53,336 nt of DNA, from the NCBI RefSeq assembly GCF_001668725.1, contig NZ_LZKL01000017.1:1-53336 (forward strand). The letters run 5' to 3'. Position numbers and translations under genes: made by a program. The notes under the pieces are model-generated. The model did no database searches. It worked only from the letters and a program-made list of their open reading frames with translations, and was not told the origin of the DNA. The stretch is from Mycobacterium sp. E787. GTDB lineage: Bacteria; Actinomycetota; Actinomycetes; Mycobacteriales; Mycobacteriaceae. Positions 46,694 through 53,336 of the stretch are shown in pieces. Each line of letters begins with the position of its first letter. The stretch's first letter is position 1.

Positions 46694-47935
46694 ATGCCGG
46701 GGCAGCGGATGGCCGCCGTCGACGCGCAGTTCTACTGGATGTCGGCCAAACTGCCCAGCGATGAGTTCCTGCTCTACGCGTTCGACGGCGAACCCGCGGA
46801 TTACTCCGCCGCCGTCGAGCGGGTGTGCGCGCGGGCGCGTGCCTGCCCCGGCCTGACGATGCGGGTCGCCGACCGTGGCCGGTTGGCCTATCCGCAGTGG
46901 GTGCCGGCCGCTCTCGGGCCCGACTGGGTGGTCCGCCACGACCTGGCCGACCCCGGGTGGGGCGACTGCCTGGTGGCCGTCGCCGCCCTCGCCGACGACC
47001 AGTTGGACGTTCGGGCGATGCCGTGGCGGCTGCATGTGTTCACCCCGGTCTTCGGCATTCCCGGCGTTGCCGGGCCGGGCAGCGTCGTCGTCATGCAGGT
47101 CCCGCACGCGCTGGCCGACGGCGCCCGCGCAGCGGCGATGGCGGCGTGGTTGTTCGGCCGGGCGGCCCCGGTGCCGGGGGTGGCGGCGCCGTCGGCGGGA
47201 TTCTTGCCCTTGCGGGCCGTCGAGGCGGCGCGCGCTCATCGCCGGCTGGTCCGCGACACCCGCGCCGGGCTGCTGGCGCCGCGGGCCGGGTCGCGGCCGC
47301 TGCAACCCACCAACGCCCGTCCCGGGCGCATCCGGTCGGCGCGCACGCTGGTGCGGCGCCGTTCGCAACTGGGCGGGCCCACGGTCACCCTCGCGGTGCT
47401 GGCCGCGGTCTCCACGGCGCTGTCCACTCTGCTCGAAGAGGGGTCCGACACGCTGGGCGCCGAAGTACCGATGGCCAAACCCGGTGTGCCGCATGCCAAT
47501 AATCATTTCGGGAACGTCGTTGTCGGGCTGTACCCCGAGCTGGCGTTGGAGGCCCGGATCGCGCGGATCGCCGCCGATCTGGCCAACGGCCGGCGCCGCT
47601 TCGAACACCCGGCGGCCCGGGCCGCCGACCGCGCCTTCGCCGCGGTGCCCGCGGCGCTACTGCGTTGGGGCGTCGCGCAGTTCGACCCTTTCGTCCGCCC
47701 CACGCAGGTGGCCGGCAACACCGTGGTGTCCAGCGTCAACCGCGGGGCCGCCGATCTGGGCTTCGGCGGCGCCAGGGTGGTGCTGACGGCGGGATACCCG
47801 GCCCTTTCACCGGCGATGGGGCTGACCCATGGGGTGCACGGCATCGGCGACACCGTCGCTATCAGCGTTCACGCCGCCGAATCGGCCATCCCCGACATCG
47901 ACGAGTACCTCGAGCTGCTCGACGCGGCGCTGTGA
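46694..47935 (+). CDS. Condensation/WS-DGAT-like acyltransferase protein (Rv1125-like)
   Basis: A 413-residue protein of the CoA-dependent acyltransferase superfamily that includes wax ester synthase/diacylglycerol acyltransferase and NRPS condensation domains. The active-site motif is MQVPHALADGARA (His-x-x-x-Asp-Gly, around residue 139). The N-terminal MAAVDAQFYWMSAKLPSDEF resembles the WS/DGAT start, and SSVNRGAADLGF resembles the second WS/DGAT motif. Acyl transfer is plausible, but neither donor nor acceptor is known. It follows ephC by 4 bp, implying cotranscription. ATG 46694 or the internal ATG five codons later could be used. Confidence 0.82.
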   Translation: MPGQRMAAVDAQFYWMSAKLPSDEFLLYAFDGEPADYSAAVERVCARARACPGLTMRVADRGRLAYPQWVPAALGPDWVVRHDLADPGWGDCLVAVAALADDQLDVRAMPWRLHVFTPVFGIPGVAGPGSVVVMQVPHALADGARAAAMAAWLFGRAAPVPGVAAPSAGFLPLRAVEAARAHRRLVRDTRAGLLAPRAGSRPLQPTNARPGRIRSARTLVRRRSQLGGPTVTLAVLAAVSTALSTLLEEGSDTLGAEVPMAKPGVPHANNHFGNVVVGLYPELALEARIARIAADLANGRRRFEHPAARAADRAFAAVPAALLRWGVAQFDPFVRPTQVAGNTVVSSVNRGAADLGFGGARVVLTAGYPALSPAMGLTHGVHGIGDTVAISVHAAESAIPDIDEYLELLDAAL

Positions 47936-47938
47936 AAG

Positions 47939-48544
47939 CTATTGGGCGTCACCCGATCTGGCCGCCTCCTCGCGGGTCAGGCCGACGGCGCCGATCAGCT
48001 CCTCGTGCAGCTCGAACCACACGGTGTGGTACGAGTCGATGAGCGGCCTGGACAGCCAGGCGGTGTCGCCCGTCTTGATCTTGTCCAGCGCCGCACACAA
48101 TTTCGCCGCGTAGGCGCCCAGCCGCGGCAACTGGGCGGCGGCCGCCTCGATTATCGGCAGCACCCGGGCGTGCACGTCGTCGAGGCGAGCCAGCACAGCG
48201 GCGTCGTATTCGGCGTCGTCGTGCGCATTGGGCGCGCCCCCCTTGACTTGCCAATCGGTGACCAGCGCCTTGAGGGCGGTGTTGACCGCGCGAAAGTCGT
48301 TGTAGGCGGCCCCCATCGCGCCCGGATCGACACCCGCGCGCTCCTCGGCGAGCAACTCCTCGAGCCGGGCGCGGCCGCCCGGACTGATCCGCAGCGCCGC
48401 GCCGTCGAGCAGCAGGCCCGCCGCGGTCAACCGCTCGACGGCGCCGGAGACGTCGCCAAGGTCCCGGCCCAGGGTCGCGGCAAGCTCGGCGGGACGCACC
48501 CGGCCCTTCAGCCGGACCGCCTGCAGCACAGCCAATTCCGTCAT
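47939..48544 (-). CDS. Winged-helix partner of the truncated PPDK (Rv1126c-like)
   Basis: A 201-residue protein. Residues 1-70 form a winged-helix-like module (ELAVLQAVRLKGRVRPAELA, then LGRDLGDVSGAVERLTAAGL); the remainder is helical, with RLDDVHARVLPIIEAAAAQL and STYHTVWFELHEEL-type segments. In other actinobacteria such a module can be attached to the C-terminus of PEP-utilising proteins; here it is a separate gene whose ATG 48544 overlaps the ppdK stop (ATGA). It is therefore likely a subunit or regulator of PpdK. Its stop is 3 bp from that of the convergent acyltransferase gene. Confidence 0.75.
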   Translation of the reverse strand: MTELAVLQAVRLKGRVRPAELAATLGRDLGDVSGAVERLTAAGLLLDGAALRISPGGRARLEELLAEERAGVDPGAMGAAYNDFRAVNTALKALVTDWQVKGGAPNAHDDAEYDAAVLARLDDVHARVLPIIEAAAAQLPRLGAYAAKLCAALDKIKTGDTAWLSRPLIDSYHTVWFELHEELIGAVGLTREEAARSGDAQ

Positions 48545-50115
48545 CGGGACGCCCCGGTGGTGAGGCGCAGGGCCGTCAGCATGACGGTCAGCGGGGTGAC
48601 GGAAACGACGTCGGTGGCCCCGGTGTCGAGGGCCGCGCGCACCGCGGCATCGGAGGCGTCGTCCAGCCTGGGGTGATCGCCGGCGGCGTGCGCGCGCAAC
48701 GGGCTGATCCGCCGCGCGACATCGGCCAGCTCGCGCAGTTCCGGCGTGTCGTTTTCCGACCACGCCGACGGGCTCAGGTCGCCCTCGCGCACCTCGCCTT
48801 CGTAGCCGTCGACGGTGATCTGCCGGCCCGCCAGCCTCGCCGCGGCGCCGTGACCGCAGCCCACCACCGCCACCCGCCCAAGCTCGCGGCTGACCACCGC
48901 CGCGTGGCTGGCTGCGCCGCCGACCTCGGTGACGATGGCCTGGGCGGCCAGCATGCCCAGGACGTCTTCGGGTCTGGTGTGGTCGCGCACCAGGATGACG
49001 CGCTCACCGCGGTCGGCGGCCTCCAGCGCCGCGTCGACGTCGATGTACGCCTTGCCCGACACCACGCCCGGGCAGGCGGGCAGGCCCTTGGCCAAAAGGT
49101 TTGCAGCCAAGCGCGTTTCGGGCTGCAGCGCGGGCAGCAGCAAAGCCGACACGTGCGCCGGCGTCACGCGGCGCAGCGCCTCGGCGTCGTCGATGAGGCC
49201 CTCTCGGCGCAGTTGCAGCGCCAGCCGCACCGCGGCCTGCGCCGACAACTCGGCCGCCCGCGTCTGCAGCAGCCACAACGCGCCGTCGTCGACGGTGAAC
49301 TCGATCTCCTGGATGTCCGACGCGAGCCGCTCCATGCCGCGGGCGGCGTCCGTCAACTGGGCGTAGACGGCCGGTTGCGCGTCCCGCAAGGCCGCGATCG
49401 GTGCGACGTCGACCAGCCCCGAGACCACGTCGTCGCCCTGACCGCCCGGCAGCCATTCGCCGAAGGGTTCGTCGGCGCCGGTGATGGGGTTGCGGGAAAA
49501 GATCACGCCCGCACCGGAATTGGGGCCACGGTTGCCGAATGCCATCGCCTGCACGACGACCGCGGTGCCGCCAAGGTCGTCGATGCCGTAGTGCGCGCGG
49601 TAGGCGGCCGCGCGGGGCGAGTTCCACGAGGCGAACACGGCCTCGATGCCGGCGCGCAGCTGCGCGTAGGGATCGTCGGGCACGGATTCCGGCTTACCCA
49701 CGACGCGCTGATACATGCGGGTGAATCGCTGCCGGGTGTCGCGGGCGAACCGTGATCCGCCTTCAGCCGTGAGCGCCCGTTCGACGGCGTCGTTCATCCC
49801 GACGTCCAGCAGGGTGTCCATCATGCCGGGCATGGAGTGCGTGGCTCCCGAGCGCACGCTGACCAACAGCGGGCGCGGGCCCCGCCCGAACGTCCGCGAG
49901 GTTTCGGCTTCCAGCCAACGCATCCGGTCCAGCACGTCGCCCCAGACGGCGTCGAGCGTTGCGCCCGGCTCGGCGAGATAGGCCAGGCCGACCTCGGTGG
50001 TGATGCAGAACGCCGGCGGCACGGGCAGGCGCTGCCGGCGCATCGCGTCGATGCCGTGGCCCTTGTTACCCAACAGCTCGCGCGGGTGACGCGCGCCGCC
50101 GTCGAGCGAGACCAC
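48541..50115 (-). CDS. ppdK: Pyruvate phosphate dikinase-like protein lacking the PEP/pyruvate domain
   Basis: A 524-residue protein equivalent to Rv1127c. The N-terminal ATP-grasp domain (about 10-340) includes LLGNKGHGIDAMRRQRLPVP, SVRSGATHSMPGMMDTLLDV, TAVVVQAMAFGNRG and the QEIEFTVDDGALWLLQTR end of the nucleotide domain. The phospho-His domain (about 370-470) has the motif EVGGAASHAAVVSRELGRVA. The C-terminal TIM barrel of true PPDK, which binds PEP or pyruvate, is absent; full-length enzymes are about 870 residues. The protein could phosphorylate its own His but needs another partner to pass it on. The start GTG 50115 is the first within the family N-terminus, but lacks a clear ribosome site. 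Confidence 0.88.
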   Translation of the reverse strand: MVSLDGGARHPRELLGNKGHGIDAMRRQRLPVPPAFCITTEVGLAYLAEPGATLDAVWGDVLDRMRWLEAETSRTFGRGPRPLLVSVRSGATHSMPGMMDTLLDVGMNDAVERALTAEGGSRFARDTRQRFTRMYQRVVGKPESVPDDPYAQLRAGIEAVFASWNSPRAAAYRAHYGIDDLGGTAVVVQAMAFGNRGPNSGAGVIFSRNPITGADEPFGEWLPGGQGDDVVSGLVDVAPIAALRDAQPAVYAQLTDAARGMERLASDIQEIEFTVDDGALWLLQTRAAELSAQAAVRLALQLRREGLIDDAEALRRVTPAHVSALLLPALQPETRLAANLLAKGLPACPGVVSGKAYIDVDAALEAADRGERVILVRDHTRPEDVLGMLAAQAIVTEVGGAASHAAVVSRELGRVAVVGCGHGAAARLAGRQITVDGYEGEVREGDLSPSAWSENDTPELRELADVARRISPLRAHAAGDHPRLDDASDAAVRAALDTGATDVVSVTPLTVMLTALRLTTGASR

Positions 50116-50197
50116 GGCGTTGATGCGGGTCGTGGTGCACCCCCTCGTCGAGCGGCCCGTCCCGCCGGGACCTTCCCGGCAGGCCTCGACGAGTATG

Positions 50198-50836
50198 TCA
50201 GGAGCGTCCGCGCAGCAGCCCGAAGCCGAAGTTCGTGCCGAGGCCGCGGCGCAGCGCAAGGTGAATCCACAGCAGCCCGTAGGGCTCGAGCAGCCGCGCC
50301 AGCGTCAGGTCGCCGACGTCGACCGTCTCGAAACCGAGCTCGGCGACCAGGCCGGCGGTCACCCACTTGGCCTCGTCGTCGTCGCCGCAGACGAACATGA
50401 CCGGCCGGGCCGGCAATTGCGGCCCGTCCATCATGGCGGAGCCGATCTGGTTCATCGCCTTGCACACCCGGGCGCCGCGGGCCCACTTCGCGACCTCCTC
50501 CGCCCCCGACGTGACATGCCCGACCTCGAGCCCGGAGATGTCGGGTGTCAGCGGATTGGTGCAATCGATGAGCACTTTGCCCGAGAGATCGCCGCAGCCC
50601 CGCACCGCCGCCCGCGTGGCCTGCCACGGCGTGCACAGCACCACGACATCGGCTGCGGCCGAAGCGAATTCGTTGGTCTCGACGGAGCCGAGCGACGAAT
50701 ACTTCGGGTCGTCAGGATTGCGGACACCGAACATGATCCGGTGGCCCCGGTCGGCCCACGCGGTGCCCAGGGCGTTGCCGACGTTGCCGGCCCCGATGAT
50801 CGCGATCTTGATGTCGCGCTCCTTTCCGGGTCTCAA
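50198..50836 (-). CDS. F420-dependent NADP oxidoreductase-like protein (NPDX family)
   Basis: A Rossmann protein of the F420-dependent NADP reductase family, 212 residues from TTG 50836. The cofactor motif is IAIIGAGNVGNALGTAWADR; GVRNPDDPKY lies at the 2'-phosphate side, with VVLCTPWQATRAA and IDCTNPLTPDISG downstream. It may move electrons between F420 and NADP, or use NADP alone. The start is unclear: an AAGGAG lies inside the TTG reading frame and points 6 nt ahead to ATC 50812, exactly where homologues start (M-K-I-A-I-I). The ATG there may have become ATC. It is 82 bp upstream of ppdK and divergent from DoxX. Confidence 0.82.
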   Translation of the reverse strand: MRPGKERDIKIAIIGAGNVGNALGTAWADRGHRIMFGVRNPDDPKYSSLGSVETNEFASAAADVVVLCTPWQATRAAVRGCGDLSGKVLIDCTNPLTPDISGLEVGHVTSGAEEVAKWARGARVCKAMNQIGSAMMDGPQLPARPVMFVCGDDDEAKWVTAGLVAELGFETVDVGDLTLARLLEPYGLLWIHLALRRGLGTNFGFGLLRGRS

Positions 50837-50847
50837 TCGCCACCCGC

Positions 50848-50853
50848 TAGGTT
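50848..50853 (+). promoter_or_regulatory. -10 box TAGGTT for doxX
   Basis: TANNNT box 7 nt before ATG 50861, in the 24 bp between two divergent starts; leaderless arrangement. Confidence 0.5.
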
Positions 50854-50860
50854 TGCACCC

Positions 50861-51370
50861 ATGAATGTGTATGACGTCGGGTTACTGATCCTGCGGCTGG
50901 TGCTGGGACTGACACTCGCCGCGCACGGCTTCAACAAGTTCTTCGGCGGCGGCCGGATACCGGGGACCGCGCGGTGGTTCGAGAGCATCGGCATGAAACC
51001 CGGAAAATTCCACGCCACCGTGGCCGCCACCACCGAGATGGCCGCCGGGCTGGGCCTGGCGGCGGGGCTGCTCACGCCGATCCCGGCGGCGGGCTTCGTC
51101 TCGCTGATGCTGGTCGCGGCCTGGACCGTGCACCGCGCCAACGGCTTCTTCATCGTCAAGGAGGGTTGGGAGTACAACCTGGTGCTGGCGGTCAGTGCCG
51201 TCGCGGTGGCCACGCTGGGCGCCGGGCGGCTCAGCCTGGACTGGCTGATCTTCGGCCACAACTGGTGTGACGGCTGGGCCGGCCTGGCGATCTCGGCGGG
51301 GCTCGGTCTCGCCGGCGCGGTCGGGCAATTGCTGATCTTCTACCGGCCGCCGGTCAAGCAGGCGGGATAG
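50861..51370 (+). CDS. DoxX-family membrane protein
   Basis: A 169-residue protein with four transmembrane helices at about 6-23, 52-72, 75-95 and 138-160. DoxX hallmarks are LRLVLGLTLAAHGFNKFFGG in helix 1 and the Glu/Gly-rich second helix TEMAAGLGLAAGLLTPIPAA. M. tuberculosis DoxX acts with SodA and a thiosulfate sulfurtransferase in a membrane antioxidant complex; whether this paralogue does is unknown. Start ATG 50861 follows a -10 box by 7 nt. It is followed by a palindromic terminator shared with the convergent PE_PGRS-type gene. Confidence 0.88.
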   Translation: MNVYDVGLLILRLVLGLTLAAHGFNKFFGGGRIPGTARWFESIGMKPGKFHATVAATTEMAAGLGLAAGLLTPIPAAGFVSLMLVAAWTVHRANGFFIVKEGWEYNLVLAVSAVAVATLGAGRLSLDWLIFGHNWCDGWAGLAISAGLGLAGAVGQLLIFYRPPVKQAG

Positions 51371-51383
51371 CCGTCCTGCGGCC

Positions 51384-51441
51384 GCGAGCGTAACGGCACC
51401 GCGAAACTCGGCCCGATTCTTCGCAGTGCCGTTACAGTCGC
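51384..51441. terminator. Imperfect 22-bp palindrome between doxX and the PE_PGRS-type gene
   Basis: Arms 51384-51405 and 51420-51441 pair at 19 of 22 positions around a 14-nt loop, 13 bp after the doxX stop and 26 bp from the opposite stop. The CGAGCGT arm end matches other palindromes in the window. Confidence 0.6.
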
Positions 51442-51466
51442 GTGGCACCGGCGGCACGCCGCCCGG

Positions 51467-53336
51467 CTACGGCTTCCCGGTGTTCCCGTTCTGGCCGAGC
51501 AGCACCCCGCCGGTGCCGCCGGTGCCCGGCGTGCCGGGCGGGTTGCCCGGGTCTCCGCCGTTGCCGCCGTTGCCGCCATCGCCGACCGCCACGGCGTCGC
51601 CGCCGTTCCCACCCGCGCCGCCGGTGCCGCCGAAACCGGACCCGCCGGCACCGCCGTCACCGCCGTTGCCGATCAGCCCGCCCCTGCCGCCGGCCCCGCC
51701 TGCGCCGCCGGGAGTCAGCGGGCTGGCGCCCGCAAGTCCGCCGCCGCCGCCGGAGCCGCCGGAGCCGGTGAGCATGCCGGCGTTGCCGCCGGCGCCGCCG
51801 GCCCCGCCCCTGGAATCGCCGGCGCCGCCCATGCCGCCGGCCCCGCCGTCGCCGAAGAACAGGCCGCCGTTGCCGCCGGCGCCGCCGGCACCGGCGATGC
51901 CGTCGCTGGTCCCGCCCGCGCCGCCGGCCCCGCCGCCGGCGCCCATGCTCAGGATGCCGGCATTGCCGCCGCGCCCGCCGGCGCCCGCCGCGGTCTGGCT
52001 GGCCCCGCCTGATCCGCCCGCCCCGCCGCCGCCGAACAGGCCGCCGTTGCCGCCGGTGCCTCCGGCGCCGCTACTGCCGTTGAGGCTGCTGAACCCCCCG
52101 GCGCCGCCGGCCCCGCCGTCGCCGGACAACGTGCCGCCGGCGCCGCCGTCGCCGCCGGCCCCGCTGTGCAGGCCGAACCCGCCGTCGCCGCCGACCCCGC
52201 CGCGGGCGAACAGCCCACCGGTGCCGCCGGCACCGCCGGCCCCGCCGTTACCTGCGCCGGCCGTGCCGGGTGTGAAGGCCACGCCGCCGGCGCCGCCGTC
52301 CCCGGCCGCGCCTGCGAACAAGCCGGCGTTGCCGCCGGCGCCGCCCGCGCCGCCGTTGGCGCCGGACGGTGCCCTTCCGCCGGCTCCTCCGGCTCCGCCG
52401 GAGCCGAACAGCGCGCCGTTGCCGCCGGCCCCGCCCGTCCCGCCGTTTCCGGTGGCCGACGCCCCGCCGGTGCCGCCTGCGCCGCCGGAGCCGAACAGCC
52501 CACCGCCGGCCCCGCCGTGGCCGCCGGCGGCGCCGGGCGCCCCGGAGCCGCCGGTCCCGCCGTTGCCGAACAGCAGCCCGCCGGGCCCGCCCGCGGCCCC
52601 CGTGCCGGGCGCCCCGTTGGCGCCGTTGCCGATCAGCGGGTGACCGGTGGCCGCCTGGACCGGCGCGTTGATCGCGTTGAGTGCCTGCTGCTGCAGGGCG
52701 TGCAGCGGGTTGGCGCTGGCGGGGGCGTTGAAGCCGTCCAAACCCAGCAGCTGACCGCCGATGCCGCCGGCGCCCGCCTTGCCCGGCACCTGGCCGAGGC
52801 CGCCGTTACCGGCGTTGCCGCCGTCGCCGACCAGCATGGCGTTGCCGCCGGCCCCGCCCGCACCGCCGGTGCTGCTGGCGGCGCCCTGGCTGCTGCCGCC
52901 GCTGCCGCCGTTTCCGCCGTCGCCGATGAGGCCCGACCTGCCCCCGGCGCCCCCGGCGCCGCCCTGAGACGTCAGGCCGTCTCCGCCGGCGCCGCCGGCG
53001 CCCCCCGAGCCGTTGAGCAGGCCTGCGGCGCCGCCCACCCCGCCGCGCCCGCCGGTCTGGGGGCCGAACCCGCCGTTGCCGCCCGCGCCGCCGTCGCCGA
53101 AGAGCAGCCCGCCGTTGCCGCCGGCTCCGCCCGCCCCGCCGATGCCGACCACCGGGGTGATGCTCTCGCCGCCGGCGCCGCCCGCGCCGCCCGCACCGAG
53201 GCTGAGCATCCCGGCGTTGCCGCCGGCTCCGCCCGCCCCGCCGAAGGTTGAGCCGTGCCCGCCGGTGCCGCCGTCCCCGCCGACCGGGCCGGCCCCGCCG
53301 GCCGGAACAAGGTCTGCGATCGCCTCGCCGGAGTTG
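51467..53336 (-). CDS. PE_PGRS-type Gly-Ala repeat protein, 5' end beyond the window
   Basis: The frame from the window edge to TAG 51467 encodes about 622 residues, mainly Gly-Gly-Ala/Gly-Gly-x repeats ([20 protein letters not shown] type) as in the PGRS half of PE_PGRS proteins. An unusual linker at about 52620-52758 on the plus strand reads [20 protein letters not shown] then LNAINAP and [13 protein letters not shown]. In typical PE_PGRS proteins that linker joins the PE domain to the repeats, yet here at least 195 residues of repeat lie before it. The PE domain, if present, is outside the window. Proteins of this class are surface-exposed or secreted through type VII systems. The last residues are QNGNTGKP. 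Codon use is extreme GC. Confidence 0.85.
   Translation of the reverse strand, partial: NSGEAIADLVPAGGAGPVGGDGGTGGHGSTFGGAGGAGGNAGMLSLGAGGAGGAGGESITPVVGIGGAGGAGGNGGLLFGDGGAGGNGGFGPQTGGRGGVGGAAGLLNGSGGAGGAGGDGLTSQGGAGGAGGRSGLIGDGGNGGSGGSSQGAASSTGGAGGAGGNAMLVGDGGNAGNGGLGQVPGKAGAGGIGGQLLGLDGFNAPASANPLHALQQQALNAINAPVQAATGHPLIGNGANGAPGTGAAGGPGGLLFGNGGTGGSGAPGAAGGHGGAGGGLFGSGGAGGTGGASATGNGGTGGAGGNGALFGSGGAGGAGGRAPSGANGGAGGAGGNAGLFAGAAGDGGAGGVAFTPGTAGAGNGGAGGAGGTGGLFARGGVGGDGGFGLHSGAGGDGGAGGTLSGDGGAGGAGGFSSLNGSSGAGGTGGNGGLFGGGGAGGSGGASQTAAGAGGRGGNAGILSMGAGGGAGGAGGTSDGIAGAGGAGGNGGLFFGDGGAGGMGGAGDSRGGAGGAGGNAGMLTGSGGSGGGGGLAGASPLTPGGAGGAGGRGGLIGNGGDGGAGGSGFGGTGGAGGNGGDAVAVGDGGNGGNGGDPGNPPGTPGTGGTGGVLLGQNGNTGKP

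Noticed and set aside
51426..52643. 405-codon proline-rich frame on the plus strand
   Set aside because: Exact complement of Gly-Gly-Ala repeats read as Pro-Pro-Ala; a known artefact of PGRS sequence.
52166..53251. Ala/Gly-rich plus-strand frame opposite the PE_PGRS-type gene
   Set aside because: Another shadow of the same repeats, with no start signal.
51480..53300. Possible CRISPR array or minisatellite in the PGRS region
   Set aside because: Repeats are short Gly-Gly-x codon repeats of irregular length without unique spacers; they are coding.

Overview
This is chromosomal DNA from a slow-growing Mycobacterium. GC is near 70% by eye. Mycothiol S-conjugate amidase, DesA2, PhoH2, a PE_PGRS-type protein and many promoters abutting the start codon (leaderless genes) all point there. 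From memory, gene order follows M. tuberculosis H37Rv from about Rv1078 (pra) to Rv1127c (ppdK), without mazEF3, vapBC32 or the local PE_PGRS21/22 genes. The PE_PGRS-type gene at the right end argues against a typical M. avium-complex genome, but I cannot name the species.

Left part (1-16.8 kb): a 5'-truncated pra, metB, greA, a DUF4307 protein, the mca operon, a ketosteroid-isomerase-like protein, a haemolysin-III homologue, a short-chain Z-prenyl diphosphate synthase, an unrecognised polytopic membrane protein, an O-methyltransferase, coaA, glyA, desA2 and phoH2. Bases 1-61 are an exact inverted copy of part of metB (1511-1571), so the left edge is a rearrangement or, more likely, an assembly fold-back.

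Middle part (16.9-33.2 kb): a polysaccharide deacetylase, a six-TM HAMP adenylate cyclase, a Gly/Pro-rich membrane protein, fum, glpX, a DUF4245 protein, a dienelactone hydrolase/carboxylesterase pair, a 3-beta-hydroxysteroid dehydrogenase, xseB-xseA-lipid-droplet protein, ispH, a DUF6542-like protein and ychF.

Accessory island (33.2-38.1 kb): between ychF and the Rv1117-like gene lie a broken GNAT acetyltransferase, two exported proteins, three paralogous heptad-repeat coiled-coil proteins, an SDR that has lost its catalytic core, a VOC protein, the 3' stub of a Ddn-like nitroreductase and an NlpC/P60-like protein with a Pro-rich tail. The coiled-coil trio is the best candidate here for something undescribed; its function cannot be read from sequence.

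Right part (38.1-53.3 kb): an ABM monooxygenase, a permuted papain-like hydrolase, a CMD protein, an SDR, a second adenylate cyclase, the zwf-gnd pentose-phosphate pair, bpoB, a VOC protein, ephC (probably frameshifted at its N-terminus), a condensation/WS-DGAT-like acyltransferase, a truncated ppdK with a winged-helix partner, an F420/NADP oxidoreductase-like protein, DoxX and the 3' part of a PE_PGRS-type gene.

Recurring features: a TANNNT -10 box 6-9 nt before the start codon at more than 15 genes, and imperfect 20-25 bp palindromes at gene ends. No rRNA, tRNA, CRISPR array or intact insertion sequence was seen.
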